This document shows, piece after piece, positions 1 through 7,771 of a stretch of 64,000 nt of DNA. A model generated the notes under the pieces. The model saw only the letters and a program-made list of their open reading frames with translations, was not told where the DNA came from and did no database searches. The position numbers and the translations under genes were made by a program. Numbering within the stretch: the stretch's first letter is position 1; each line of letters begins with the position of its first letter. Source of the stretch: Eoetvoesia sp035555955 (lineage in GTDB: Bacteria; Pseudomonadota; Gammaproteobacteria; Burkholderiales; Burkholderiaceae_B); contig NZ_DATMGA010000066.1 of NCBI RefSeq assembly GCF_035555955.1, positions 62,001 to 126,000 on the forward strand. The letters are read 5' to 3'.

Positions 1-460
1 CATGCCGGCCCGCCTGGGCGCCGAGTTCGTCGACGCCGCCGACCAGCGCCAGACGCCGGTCATGCTGCACCGGGCCATACTGGGTTCGTTCGAGCGCTTC
101 ATCGGCATGCTCATCGAAAACCACGCGGGCGCCATGCCGCCCTGGCTGTCGCCCCAGCATGCGGTCGTCTGTTGTATTTCAGAACATTTTGCCGATTATG
201 CCGGCGAAATCGCCCAAACCCTTAAAAAACAAGGCTTCAGAGTAAGCGCTGATTTGCGTGGGGAAAAAATCACCCGTAAAATCAGAGAGCATAGTATGCA
301 AAAAGTGCCGTACATTCTGGTGGTTGGCGAAAAAGAGCGCGAAGCCGGAACCGTGGCGGTGCGCAGTCGCGGGGTCGATCTTGGCAGCATGCCTTTGGCC
401 GATTTCTCCGCGCGCTTGCAACATGAAATCGAGGTCCGCCTCGACGTCGGGCAAACCTGA
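1..460 (+). CDS. thrS: Threonyl-tRNA synthetase, C-terminal part (5' end outside window)
   Basis: ThrRS charges tRNA-Thr in the cytoplasm. Only about the last 150 residues are present. They include the end of the class II catalytic core (VMLHRAILGSFERFIGMLIE, the motif 3 region) followed by the C-terminal anticodon-binding domain with EIAQTLKKQGFRV and the SMQKVPYILVVG strand. The frame is open from the first bases of the window, so the gene continues upstream. It stops with TGA 34 nt before the infC start, the usual thrS-infC order, so the two are probably co-transcribed. No defect is visible in the retained part. Confidence 0.97.
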   Translation, partial: MPARLGAEFVDAADQRQTPVMLHRAILGSFERFIGMLIENHAGAMPPWLSPQHAVVCCISEHFADYAGEIAQTLKKQGFRVSADLRGEKITRKIREHSMQKVPYILVVGEKEREAGTVAVRSRGVDLGSMPLADFSARLQHEIEVRLDVGQT

Positions 461-480
461 CCACCATTTTTATCAATTCT

Positions 481-496
481 AGGAGTCTTAGACATC
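481..496 (+). promoter_or_regulatory. infC ribosome-binding site with ATC start codon
   Basis: A strong Shine-Dalgarno AGGAG (481-485) lies 8 nt before ATC at 494. The frame from ATC reads I(M)-A-T-E-K-A-H-R-I-N-G-E-I-R-V-P, the conserved IF3 N-terminus, and no ATG, GTG or TTG occurs in that part of the frame until GTG at 545. Rare AUU/AUC starts on infC are known to let IF3 repress its own translation by rejecting non-canonical initiation codons. The sequence shows the codon; the autoregulation is inferred from the family. Confidence 0.88.
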
Positions 497-1045
497 GCAA
501 CCGAAAAAGCTCATCGCATCAACGGTGAAATCCGTGTTCCCGAGGTGCGTCTCATAGGGGTCGACGGCGAGCAGCTGGGTGTTGTAAAAACATCGGAAGC
601 CCTTAACTTATCAGAAGAACACGAAGTCGATCTGGTCGAAATAGCCCCGAACGCCGTTCCTCCCGTCTGTCGCCTCATGGACTACGGGAAGTTCAAATAC
701 CAAGAACAAAAACGCCAGGCGGAAGCCCGTTCCAAACAAAAAGTCATCCAGGTCAAGGAAGTCAAGTTCCGTCCCGGAACCGACGAGGGCGATTATCAGG
801 TCAAGCTTCGGAATCTGCGCCGCTTCATCGAAGAGGGCGACAAGGCCAAAGTCACATTGCGATTCCGCGGCCGCGAAATGGCCCACCAGGAGCTCGGCAT
901 GCGCGTTCTCGAGCGTGTGCGCGACGACTTGCTGGAGCTTTGCCAGGTCGAGGCCATGCCCAAGCTCGAAGGGCGTCAAATGGTCATGGTGCTGGCGCCG
1001 CGTAAAAAGACTGCGGCCGGCAAGTCGGGCGAATCCGCCTCTTAA
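494..1045 (+). CDS. infC: Translation initiation factor IF-3
   Basis: IF-3 binds the 30S subunit, prevents premature 50S joining and proofreads the start codon and initiator tRNA. The 183-residue product has the family's usual length. It has the N-terminal domain (NGEIRVPEVRLIGVDGEQLG), a basic linker rich in K/R/Q (YQEQKRQAEARSKQK) and the C-terminal domain with VKEVKFRPGTDEGDY and RFRGREMAHQELG. The start was placed at ATC 494, not at the internal GTG 545, because the residues in between are conserved in IF3. It follows thrS. The next gene is gshB, not rpmI, which is unusual (see findings). Confidence 0.96.
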   Translation: MATEKAHRINGEIRVPEVRLIGVDGEQLGVVKTSEALNLSEEHEVDLVEIAPNAVPPVCRLMDYGKFKYQEQKRQAEARSKQKVIQVKEVKFRPGTDEGDYQVKLRNLRRFIEEGDKAKVTLRFRGREMAHQELGMRVLERVRDDLLELCQVEAMPKLEGRQMVMVLAPRKKTAAGKSGESAS

Positions 1046-1107
1046 TTGGTAGTGGCCAGCCCGTTGCGGCCCAGCAAGGCCGGGCGGGTTGTGCTTGCAG
1101 GTGTCCT

Positions 1108-2067
1108 ATGCACGTATTGTTTGTTATTGATCCTTTACCTTCGTTAAAGGCCTACAAAGACTCTTCGGTAGCGATGATGCGGGCGCTGGCAAGCCGCGGC
1201 CATACGCTAAGCGTCGTCCTGCAGGGTGACTTGTTCATCGATCAGGGCCTGGTCAAGGCGGCGGCTACCTCCATCGAACTGCTGGAGGGCGCCGACCTGC
1301 ACGGCCACGCCTGGTGGAAGGAAGCCGGCGAGCGCCGCGAGGTCGTGCTGTCCGCATTCGATGCGGTCGTCATGCGCAAGGACCCTCCCTTCGACATGGA
1401 ATACGTGTATTCGACCCACCTGCTCGAATACGCCGAGGCGCAGGGCGCGCGCGTCTTCAACTCGGGCGCGGCCATACGGAACCATCCTGAAAAGCTCGCC
1501 ATCACCGAGTTCGCGCAGTTCACATCACCTACCCTGGTGTCGCGCGACATGGCCCGGCTGCGGGCTTTCCATGCACAGCATGAAGATGTCATCGTCAAGC
1601 CGCTGGACGGCATGGGCGGCATGGGGATCTTCCGTCTGCAGAAGACCGAGCCCAATCTTGGCGCCATCCTGGAAACGCTGACCAACAACGGCACGCAAAC
1701 CATCATGGCGCAGCGCTACATCCCCGACATCGTCAACGGCGACAAGCGCATCCTTCTCATTGGCGGCGAGCCCGTGCCGTACGCCCTGGCCCGCATTCCG
1801 CTGGCCGGCGAAACCCGCGGCAATCTTGCCGCCGGGGGCCGTGGCGTCGCCCGGCCGCTTTCGGAGCGCGACCTCGAAATCGCCCGCACCGTGGCGCCCA
1901 GGCTGGCGCAGCGCGGCCTGCTGCTGGTGGGGCTGGATGTCATCGGCGACTACGTGACCGAAATCAACGTCACCAGCCCGACCTGTTTCGTGGAAATCAC
2001 CGAACAAACGGATTTCGACGTGGCGCAGCGCTTTGCCGAAGCCCTCGAGTGCGCGGTGGGTCTCTGA
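1108..2067 (+). CDS. gshB: Glutathione synthetase
   Basis: GshB joins gamma-glutamylcysteine and glycine with ATP to make glutathione. The 319-residue protein matches the usual size of about 315. It starts MHVLFVIDPLPSLKAYKDSS, where the prokaryotic GshB N-domain has its DPxxxxxxxKDSS signature. An ATP-grasp domain carries the glycine-rich loop VIVKPLDGMGGMGIF (about residues 161-175), and the end has the EINVTSPTCFVEI metal/ATP site. It overlaps nothing upstream and is followed after 1 nt by the EIIA gene, so the two are translationally close. gshA, commonly next to gshB in this order, is not upstream here and is nowhere in the window. Confidence 0.97.
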   Translation: MHVLFVIDPLPSLKAYKDSSVAMMRALASRGHTLSVVLQGDLFIDQGLVKAAATSIELLEGADLHGHAWWKEAGERREVVLSAFDAVVMRKDPPFDMEYVYSTHLLEYAEAQGARVFNSGAAIRNHPEKLAITEFAQFTSPTLVSRDMARLRAFHAQHEDVIVKPLDGMGGMGIFRLQKTEPNLGAILETLTNNGTQTIMAQRYIPDIVNGDKRILLIGGEPVPYALARIPLAGETRGNLAAGGRGVARPLSERDLEIARTVAPRLAQRGLLLVGLDVIGDYVTEINVTSPTCFVEITEQTDFDVAQRFAEALECAVGL

Positions 2068-2068
2068 A

Positions 2069-2476
2069 ATGGTGCACGTCGTCCTCGTCATGCACGCGCC
2101 GCTGGGCCAGGCGTTCGCCTCGTGCGCCGAGCACGTGCTGGGCGCGGCGCCTGCGCTGACGGTGTTCGACGTGGCGCCCGACGATCCCATCGACGAGCGT
2201 GTCGAGCAGCTTGCCGCGCTGCTTGCCAAGTCGCCGGACGGCGGGGTTCTGGTTTTGTGCGATATATTTGGAGCCACGCCGTTCAATATCGCGAACCGGG
2301 CCTTGAAAATGGCGCTTGAAAAAGGAGTGATCGGGCACCTGATCACAGGCACGAACTTGTGCATGGTATTGAAGGCCCTGACGGATCAGCAGCAGAATCC
2401 CGACGAGCTCAGCGAAAAAGTACGGCAAGGAGCGCTCAAGGGTATTGTGAATACCGATTGCACCTCCCTGTCTTGA
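2069..2476 (+). CDS. PTS mannose-type EIIA component
   Basis: EIIA domains of the mannose family accept phosphate from HPr on a histidine. The start was set at ATG 2069, one base after the gshB stop, giving 135 residues. The upstream extension in the same frame (from 2033) lies inside gshB and is not conserved-looking. Residue His9 in LVMHAPLGQA matches the phosphorylated His10 of EIIA-Man, and DIFGATPFN matches the family's D-x-x-G-x-x-P-x-N loop. No EIIB, EIIC or EIID is encoded nearby, so with HPr and EI this looks like the regulatory or incomplete PTS known from many betaproteobacteria, with no transport partner in view. Confidence 0.93.
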   Translation: MVHVVLVMHAPLGQAFASCAEHVLGAAPALTVFDVAPDDPIDERVEQLAALLAKSPDGGVLVLCDIFGATPFNIANRALKMALEKGVIGHLITGTNLCMVLKALTDQQQNPDELSEKVRQGALKGIVNTDCTSLS

Positions 2477-2501
2477 TTACTGAATAAAACAAAAGAAGCC
2501 T

Positions 2502-2774
2502 ATGCCAACAGTAGATATCGTCATCAGCAACAAACTGGGTTTGCATGCGCGGGCAGCCGCCAAGCTCACCCAGTTGGCGAGCCGGTTCTCCAATTGCGAG
2601 ATCTTCATCGCGCGCGGCGCGCAGCGGGTCAATGCCAAGAGCATCATGGGCGTCATGATGCTGGCCGCGGGCTTGGGCGTGACGGTCAAGGTCGATGCCA
2701 ATGGCGCAGATGCCGAAACGGCGCTCGGCGAAATACAGGCCTTGTTCAGCAACAAGTTCGGCGAACAGGAGTAG
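2502..2774 (+). CDS. ptsH: Phosphocarrier protein HPr
   Basis: HPr relays phosphate from enzyme I to EIIA proteins. The 90-residue product has the active-site His15 in LGLHARAAAKL and the regulatory-serine region NAKSIMGVMMLAAG with Ser47, as in HPr proteins controlled by HPr kinase/phosphorylase. It lies 25 nt after the EIIA gene and 30 nt before ptsI, in one operon. No hprK gene is present in the window. Confidence 0.97.
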   Translation: MPTVDIVISNKLGLHARAAAKLTQLASRFSNCEIFIARGAQRVNAKSIMGVMMLAAGLGVTVKVDANGADAETALGEIQALFSNKFGEQE

Positions 2775-2804
2775 GATAGCGTTGTCGTCGGCTCGAACTG
2801 CGCT

Positions 2805-4571
2805 ATGAATCCGATTCCTCCTCATCCAGTTTCCCACACCTATGCTTTGAGTTCCATGCTTTGCATGCGCGGCCAGGGCGTCGTAAAAGGGTATGCCATA
2901 GGCCGCGCCGTCGTCATGGGCGCGGCGGCGCTGGAGGTAGCGCATTACCGCATTCAGCCCGAGGCGGTCGGTCAGGAGTGCCAAAGGCTGAAGGCCGCCT
3001 TGGCCGTGGCGCGCGACGAGCTGCAGGCCATGGTCAATAATCTGCCGGAAGACGCGCCCCGCGAAATGGGCGCCTTGCTGACGGTGCACAGCATGCTGCT
3101 GGACGACCCCATGCTGGCCCAGCAAACCTGCGACCTCATCACCGAACGCCATTACAACGCCGAATGGGCGCTGACCACGCAAGGCCAGACGCTCAGCGAG
3201 CAGTTCGCCGCCATGGACGACGCCTATCTGCGCGAACGCGGCGCGGACATCCGCCAGGTCATCGAGCGCGTGCTGCGCGTGCTGTCGGGCTCTACGGTTC
3301 TACTGCCGCAATTGAAGGAAGCCCCGGACGACGAATCCCTGATCGTGGTGGCTCGCGATATTTCTCCGGCCGACATGCTCAAGCTGCGCGGCGGACGTTT
3401 CGCCGCCTTTCTGACCGACCTGGGGGGGCCGACTTCCCATACGGCAATCGTGGCGCGCAGCATGAATGTGCCGGCCGTGGTCGGCATGGGCAATATCCGT
3501 TCGCTGGTGCGCGACGGCGACACTCTGGTGGTCGACGGCCTTACCGGCGCGGTGCTGGTCAATCCCTCCGAAACCGTCCTGAACGAGTACGCGCGCCGCC
3601 AGGCCGCCTATGCCGACGACCGGGCCGAGCTGAGCCTGCTGCGCGATGCCGAGGCTATTACGCTGGATGGCGTGCGCGTCAAGCTGGAAGCCAATATCGA
3701 GCTGCCCGAAGAGGCCGCCGCCGCCTTGGCTGCAGGCGCCGACGGAATTGGCCTGTTCCGCAGCGAGTTCCTGTTCATGGGGCGCAGTACCTTGCCCGAC
3801 GAGGAAGAGCAATACCAGGCTTATGCCTCCGTCGTACGCGACATGGACGGGCGTCCCGTTACCATCCGCACCCTGGATATCGGCTCCGACAAAACCCTGG
3901 ATGGCGAGGTTGCCGTTGCGGCGAACCCGGCCCTGGGGTTGCGGGCCATACGCTATTGCCTGGCGAATCCGGAAATCTTCGGTACGCAGTTGCGCGCTTT
4001 GCTGCGCGCATCGCAGCACGGGAAAATCCGCATCCTGATTCCCATGATCTCGCATATGCACGAAGTCCATGCGGTGCGGCAGGCCATTGCCTCGGCCTGT
4101 GCCGAGCTGGACGCGCGTGCGGTGCCTTATGCCCGGAACTACGAATTGGGCGCCATGGTCGAGATCCCGGCCATTGCCATCGCCATCGAACCTTTCGTCG
4201 AGAACCTCGACTTTCTATCCATCGGCACCAACGACCTCATTCAATATACGCTGGCCATCGACCGGGGCGACAACGACGTCGCCGAGCTGTACGATCCCAT
4301 GCATCCGGCGGTGCTGCGCCTTATCGCCCACACCATCAACGCGGGCGAAAGGGCGGGCAAGCCCGTAGCCGTATGCGGCGAGATGGCCGGCGACGTCCGG
4401 GTAACGCGCATGCTGCTGGGGCTGGGCCTGAAAGAATTCTCCATGCATCCGCAGCAACTGCTCGACGTCAAAAAAGAAGTGCGCCAGGCGCACTCGAACG
4501 CGCTGCGGATAAAAGTGGCGTCGGCCCTGAACCGCGCCGAGCGCATCGACCTGGACGCATTGGCCGGTTGA
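2805..4571 (+). CDS. ptsI: PTS enzyme I (phosphoenolpyruvate-protein phosphotransferase)
   Basis: Enzyme I autophosphorylates from phosphoenolpyruvate and passes the phosphate to HPr. The N-terminal HPr-binding and swivelling domains carry the phosphorylated histidine in GGPTSHTAIVARS (His212). The C-terminal PEP-binding barrel has GLFRSEFLFM, IRTLDIGSDK and VCGEMAGD. At 588 residues it is slightly longer than usual (about 575), so the true start could be a later in-frame ATG (2856 or 2865), just before MRGQGVVKGYAIG where family homology begins. No clear Shine-Dalgarno supports ATG 2805. It ends the gshB-EIIA-ptsH-ptsI run and faces amtB across a bidirectional terminator. Confidence 0.96.
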   Translation: MNPIPPHPVSHTYALSSMLCMRGQGVVKGYAIGRAVVMGAAALEVAHYRIQPEAVGQECQRLKAALAVARDELQAMVNNLPEDAPREMGALLTVHSMLLDDPMLAQQTCDLITERHYNAEWALTTQGQTLSEQFAAMDDAYLRERGADIRQVIERVLRVLSGSTVLLPQLKEAPDDESLIVVARDISPADMLKLRGGRFAAFLTDLGGPTSHTAIVARSMNVPAVVGMGNIRSLVRDGDTLVVDGLTGAVLVNPSETVLNEYARRQAAYADDRAELSLLRDAEAITLDGVRVKLEANIELPEEAAAALAAGADGIGLFRSEFLFMGRSTLPDEEEQYQAYASVVRDMDGRPVTIRTLDIGSDKTLDGEVAVAANPALGLRAIRYCLANPEIFGTQLRALLRASQHGKIRILIPMISHMHEVHAVRQAIASACAELDARAVPYARNYELGAMVEIPAIAIAIEPFVENLDFLSIGTNDLIQYTLAIDRGDNDVAELYDPMHPAVLRLIAHTINAGERAGKPVAVCGEMAGDVRVTRMLLGLGLKEFSMHPQQLLDVKKEVRQAHSNALRIKVASALNRAERIDLDALAG

Positions 4572-4579
4572 AGAGATAG

Positions 4580-4662
4580 GTGCGCCCCCGCACTGCGCGG
4601 GCACTTGCCTGCTTGCTGCCCTCCCGGGAGGGACTCTTGTACCTTGGGGCGGTCCAGCGGTA
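4580..4662. repeat. GC-rich dispersed intergenic element, copy 1
   Basis: This stretch after ptsI shares an ordered set of motifs with 31512-31592 after sufT: a GTGC..CCCC start, a GC-rich dyad (CGCACTGCGCGGGC), CTTGCTGCC, a C-run/G-run hairpin (CCCTCCCGGGAGGG) and TACCTTGGGGCGGTCCAGCGG followed by A residues. The order and spacing are the same although bases differ, so it is a family of related elements and not a chance match. Both copies follow the last gene of an operon. Confidence 0.7.
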
Positions 4663-4671
4663 AAAAACACC

Positions 4672-4695
4672 AAACGGCCCCGAAGGGCCGTTTTT
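4672..4695. terminator. Bidirectional terminator between ptsI and amtB
   Basis: AAACGGCCC (4672-4680), loop CGAA, GGGCCGTTT (4685-4693), then more T residues. The A-run on the left gives a T-run on the minus strand as well, so the hairpin can end both the convergent ptsI and amtB transcripts. Confidence 0.9.
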
Positions 4696-4729
4696 CCAGC
4701 GGGGCCGCGGTGGCGGCGTCCGCGTTCAT

Positions 4730-5959
4730 CTAGCGTTGGTAGGCCGATTCGCCGTGCGTGGTGACGTCCAGGCCCTCGCGCTCCTTGTCGTTGCCCACCC
4801 GCATGCCGCCGCACAGCTTGTCGGCGATGAAGTAGGCGGCAAAGGCAACGGCGCCCGACCAGACCAGCGTGATCAGCACGCCCTCGAACTGCACCCACAA
4901 CTGATGGGGAATGAGGGCCAGGGAATCCAGGCCGGGCCCGCCCAGGGGCTTGGCGTTGAAGATGCCCGTCAACAGGGCGCCGACGATGCCGCCCACGCCG
5001 TGTATGCCGAATACGTCCAGCGCGTCATCCGCCCGCAGCCGCCTCTTCAGCCCATTGACGCCCCAGACGCAGACGGCGCTGGTGATGATGCCGATGATGA
5101 GCGCTCCGCCGGGGCCGACCAAGCCCGCCGCGGGCGTGATGCCGACCAGGCCAGCCACCGCGCCCGATACCGCTCCCAGCAGGGAGGGGTGGCCTTTGGC
5201 TTTCCATTCCACGATCACCCAGGCCAGAATCGCGCCGGCAGTGGCGATGAGCGTGTTGAAGAACGCCAGCGCCGCGGTTTCGTTGGCGCCCAGGGCGGAC
5301 CCTGCGTTGAATCCGAACCAGCCCACCCACAGCAGCGAAGCGCCTATCATGGCCATCGGCAGGTTGTGGGGCGGCATGGACTCGCGGCGATAGCCCAGGC
5401 GCGGCCCGACGTAGTAGGCGCCGACCAGTCCGGCAATCCCCGCATTGATGTGCACGACAGTGCCGCCGGCAAAATCCAGCGCGCCTTTTTCGAACAGCCA
5501 GCCCCCCGGCGCCCATACCATGTGGGCAATGGGCAGGTACGAGAAGGTCACCCAGATCAAAGTGAACAGCATCACGGCCTGGAACTTGGCGCGTTCGGCG
5601 AAGCTGCCGACGACGAGGGCGCAGGTGATGCCCGCAAAGGTGGCCTGGAAGGAGGCGAATGCCAGTTCCGGTATGGTGCCCGACAACGCATATTTGCCGG
5701 CGCTCAAATCCGCCACGCCGCTCAGCAGCGCATGGGAAAAACCGCCGATGAAGTGCCCGCTGCCGGTGAAGGCCAGCGAGTAGCCGTAAATGAACCAGAT
5801 CACGAGGGCCAGGGAAAAGGTCGCCGTGACCTGCATCAGGATCGACAATACGTTTTTGGCGCGAACCAGCCCGCCGTAAAAAAGGGCCAGGCCGGGCATG
5901 ACCATGAGTAGTACCAGAAGGGTAGAAATACCCACCCAGGCGAAATCTGCTTTATCCAT
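4730..5959 (-). CDS. amtB: Ammonium transporter
   Basis: AmtB is a trimeric inner-membrane channel that conducts ammonium/ammonia. The 409 residues contain about 11 hydrophobic segments. The twin pore histidines are present as His170 (GTVVHINAG) and His320 (VFGIHGVGG), together with the phenylalanine-gate region (AFASFQATFAG) and GWFGFNAGSALG. The protein starts directly in a membrane segment (MDKADFAWVGISTLLVLLM) without an obvious cleavable leader. It lies 11 nt after the PII gene in one operon, and the PII protein is expected to plug the channel under nitrogen excess. Transcription is probably nitrogen-controlled from the sigma-54 promoter upstream of the PII gene. Confidence 0.97.
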   Translation of the reverse strand: MDKADFAWVGISTLLVLLMVMPGLALFYGGLVRAKNVLSILMQVTATFSLALVIWFIYGYSLAFTGSGHFIGGFSHALLSGVADLSAGKYALSGTIPELAFASFQATFAGITCALVVGSFAERAKFQAVMLFTLIWVTFSYLPIAHMVWAPGGWLFEKGALDFAGGTVVHINAGIAGLVGAYYVGPRLGYRRESMPPHNLPMAMIGASLLWVGWFGFNAGSALGANETAALAFFNTLIATAGAILAWVIVEWKAKGHPSLLGAVSGAVAGLVGITPAAGLVGPGGALIIGIITSAVCVWGVNGLKRRLRADDALDVFGIHGVGGIVGALLTGIFNAKPLGGPGLDSLALIPHQLWVQFEGVLITLVWSGAVAFAAYFIADKLCGGMRVGNDKEREGLDVTTHGESAYQR

Positions 5960-5970
5960 TCTTGTTGCTC

Positions 5971-6309
5971 CTAGAGGGCTGCGTCGCCGGCTTCGCCGGT
6001 ACGGATGCGTATGGCCTGTTCAACCGTGGTGACGAAAATTTTTCCGTCGCCGATCTTGCCGGTGTGTGCCGAAGCGCACAGATGCTCCAGCGCCAGTTCC
6101 AGCATGTCGTCGGATACCACCATTTCCAGGCGCAGCTTGGGCAGGAAATCGACGGTGTATTCGGCGCCCCGATACAACTCGGTATGGCCTTTCTGGCGGC
6201 CGAAGCCTTTGACTTCGCTGACGGTCATGCCTTGTATGCCCACGTCGGCGAGGGCTTCGCGCACTTCGTCCAGCTTGAAGGGTTTGATGATGGCGGTGAT
6301 GAGCTTCAT
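5971..6309 (-). CDS. glnK: Nitrogen regulatory protein PII (GlnK type)
   Basis: PII proteins are trimers that sense 2-oxoglutarate, ATP/ADP and glutamine state, and GlnK members bind AmtB. The 112-residue product begins MKLITAIIKPFKLDEVREAL, carries the uridylylated Tyr51 in the T-loop (ELYRGAEYTVDF) and ends with the VFVTTVEQ-like nucleotide-binding strand (KIFVTTVEQAIRIRTGE). Its place as first gene before amtB, under a sigma-54 promoter, argues for GlnK over GlnB. The sequence alone cannot fully separate the two paralogues. Confidence 0.95.
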   Translation of the reverse strand: MKLITAIIKPFKLDEVREALADVGIQGMTVSEVKGFGRQKGHTELYRGAEYTVDFLPKLRLEMVVSDDMLELALEHLCASAHTGKIGDGKIFVTTVEQAIRIRTGEAGDAAL

Positions 6310-6347
6310 GATTGCCTTTCCTCGTTTAGGTCTGTCAGTTCAGTAAA

Positions 6348-6363
6348 AGCAAGATTCATGCCA
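6348..6363 (-). promoter_or_regulatory. Sigma-54 (-24/-12) promoter of glnK-amtB
   Basis: Read on the minus strand the site is TGGCATGAATCTTGCT. It has the invariant GG and GC spaced by exactly 10 nt and agrees with TGGCAYR-N4-TTGCW almost everywhere. The GC element is 39-40 nt before the glnK start codon, leaving room for a transcription start near 6338 and a short leader. Confidence 0.9.
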
Positions 6364-6446
6364 GCTATTTGGCAGGGCGGGAAGGGCGGAATGGCCGCAG
6401 ATTGCGGGCGAAGTCCTTGGACGCCGCCGGCCGGCGGCCGCAGGCA

Positions 6447-6492
6447 AGCACAGATTTGGTGCATCGGCCCGGGTTCGCACCAAATTGATCCG
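6447..6492. promoter_or_regulatory. Tandem NtrC-like enhancer sites
   Basis: AGCACAGATTTGGTGCA (6447-6463) and CGCACCAAATTGATCCG (6476-6492) each match about 12 of 17 positions of the enteric NtrC consensus TGCACCA-N3-TTGGTGCA. Their centres are 29 bp apart, close to three helical turns, and lie about 115-145 bp upstream of the predicted sigma-54 start, where enhancers usually sit. The match is by eye. The remainder of 6493-6830 shows only ordinary AT-richer promoter-like sequence for the divergent lipoprotein gene. Confidence 0.68.
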
Positions 6493-6830
6493 CTTTAGGG
6501 CCTGTTTGCTAGGTGGAATTGCCTGGATTTCGTAGAGCCGACGTGCGCAAATGTGTAACTGAACTGTGCCTGAACGGGGTTTTTGTTTCGGGGTGTTTAG
6601 GGCCTTTCAGACGCCTGACGGCTTCAAGCCGCTAATCCGTAAGGGTTTTGAGTGAAAATCCAAACCTATTTTTTTTGAGTTTGTCATCAGGATTTACACT
6701 AGCCCCATTTCTTTGCGCGGCAGCGTGACTAGAATTGTAACTAAGCCAGTTGTAACACGCTCGCTGCTGAACCGTCAGTCGCACCGGGGTCAGTATTCAT
6801 CAATCGCGACTTGGACTAGTGAGGAATTCT

Positions 6831-7271
6831 ATGCAAAAACATACACGCACACATCTTGCCGTAATCGCCATGGCCGCCTCCCTGAGCTTGCTGGCCGCAT
6901 GCTCCAAAGGAGACGACAAGCCGGCGACCGAACAGTCCGCACCCGCTCCCGGCACCGCGCCGGCTCCTGTTCCGGGCACGGCGCCCGCGCCCAGCAGCTC
7001 GTCCAGCTCCATGGATCAGGCCAAGGACTCCGCCAGCCAGGCTGCCGGCAACGCTTCCGATGCCGCAAAATCGACGGGCGACGCCATTGCCGACAAGGCC
7101 GGCGAGATCAAGGATGGTGCCGTGGATGCCGCAAACAGGGCCCGCGAAGCCGTGAAACGCGGCGCGGCCAGCGCCGACCAGGCCATCCAGGACAAGCTGG
7201 GTAACGGCAGCAGCACCTCCGACGGCGCGCCCGCGCCGACCAGCGGCTCGGATGCCGACTCCACGAAATAA
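6831..7271 (+). CDS. Alanine-rich putative lipoprotein
   Basis: The function is not recognised. The start is ATG 6831, because GAGGAA (6821-6826) is a good ribosome-binding site just before it; a GTG at 6819 overlaps that site. The product has 146 residues. A lipoprotein signal (HLAVIAMAASLSLLAACSKG) ends with lipobox LAAC, so it should be anchored to the outer membrane or periplasmic face. After a Pro/Ala/Ser-rich linker comes an amphipathic Ala/Asp/Lys-rich helix region (MDQAKDSASQAAGNASDAAK and on), similar in composition to LEA- or ElaB/CsbD-like stress proteins. The similarity is compositional only. It is followed by a terminator and appears to be monocistronic. Confidence 0.85.
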   Translation: MQKHTRTHLAVIAMAASLSLLAACSKGDDKPATEQSAPAPGTAPAPVPGTAPAPSSSSSSMDQAKDSASQAAGNASDAAKSTGDAIADKAGEIKDGAVDAANRAREAVKRGAASADQAIQDKLGNGSSTSDGAPAPTSGSDADSTK

Positions 7272-7290
7272 GCGGCACCCTGAAAACATT

Positions 7291-7331
7291 GCCCCCGAAC
7301 AGGCCGGATTCCGTCCGGCTTCTTCGGGGGC
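7291..7331 (+). terminator. Hairpin terminator after the lipoprotein gene
   Basis: A nested dyad: GCCCCCGAA (7291-7299) pairs with TTCGGGGGC (7323-7331), and inside it GCCGGA (7303-7308) pairs with TCCGGC (7314-7319). There is no long T-run, so termination may be partial. Confidence 0.65.
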
Positions 7332-7395
7332 TGCGCATTATGAGGGGCAGTTTTTCATTACACTAGAGCTGTCGTCAATGAATAGGGTGCAAGCC

Positions 7396-7656
7396 ATGGC
7401 CAACCGTGCAGACTGGTTCGAGGATTTTCAGAAAAACGTATCCGAGCTCATCGCCAAAAGTCCTGCCGCCGACATCGAGCGCAACGTCAAGGCAATGATG
7501 GCCCAAACGTTTTCCAGGCTCGATCTCATTACCCGAGAAGAGTTCGATACCCAGGCCGAACTGCTGGAGCGCGCGCTGGCGCGCATTGCCGTGCTGGAAG
7601 TCAAGGTGCGCGAGCTCGAAACCACCGTCAGCACCGGCGGCGCCGCGACAGAGTAG
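7396..7656 (+). CDS. ubiK: UbiK-family ubiquinone biosynthesis accessory factor (BMFP protein)
   Basis: UbiK assists the aerobic ubiquinone (Ubi) complex and was formerly the BMFP/DUF526 family. The start chosen is ATG 7396 with AGGGTG at 7384-7389, giving 86 residues; ATG 7378 is an in-frame alternative. The small protein begins MANRADWFEDFQKNVSELI and ends in a long coiled-coil heptad stretch (LLERALARIAVLEVKVRELE), as the family does. The context (before comM) gives no functional link. Confidence 0.9.
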   Translation: MANRADWFEDFQKNVSELIAKSPAADIERNVKAMMAQTFSRLDLITREEFDTQAELLERALARIAVLEVKVRELETTVSTGGAATE

Positions 7657-7771
7657 GGATTCAATACGCAGTATTACGCGGGCTAAATCCGTCTCGTAAG
7701 GCTTTTGCCGCCCCGGCTTCGGGCTCCATACTTGTAGGTGTCGCCGTATAGGTCATCAGCAAGGAGCAGCC

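Noticed and set aside
3164..4579. 471-codon plus-strand frame overlapping ptsI
   Set aside because: It is an Arg-rich shadow in another frame of a clearly identified gene.
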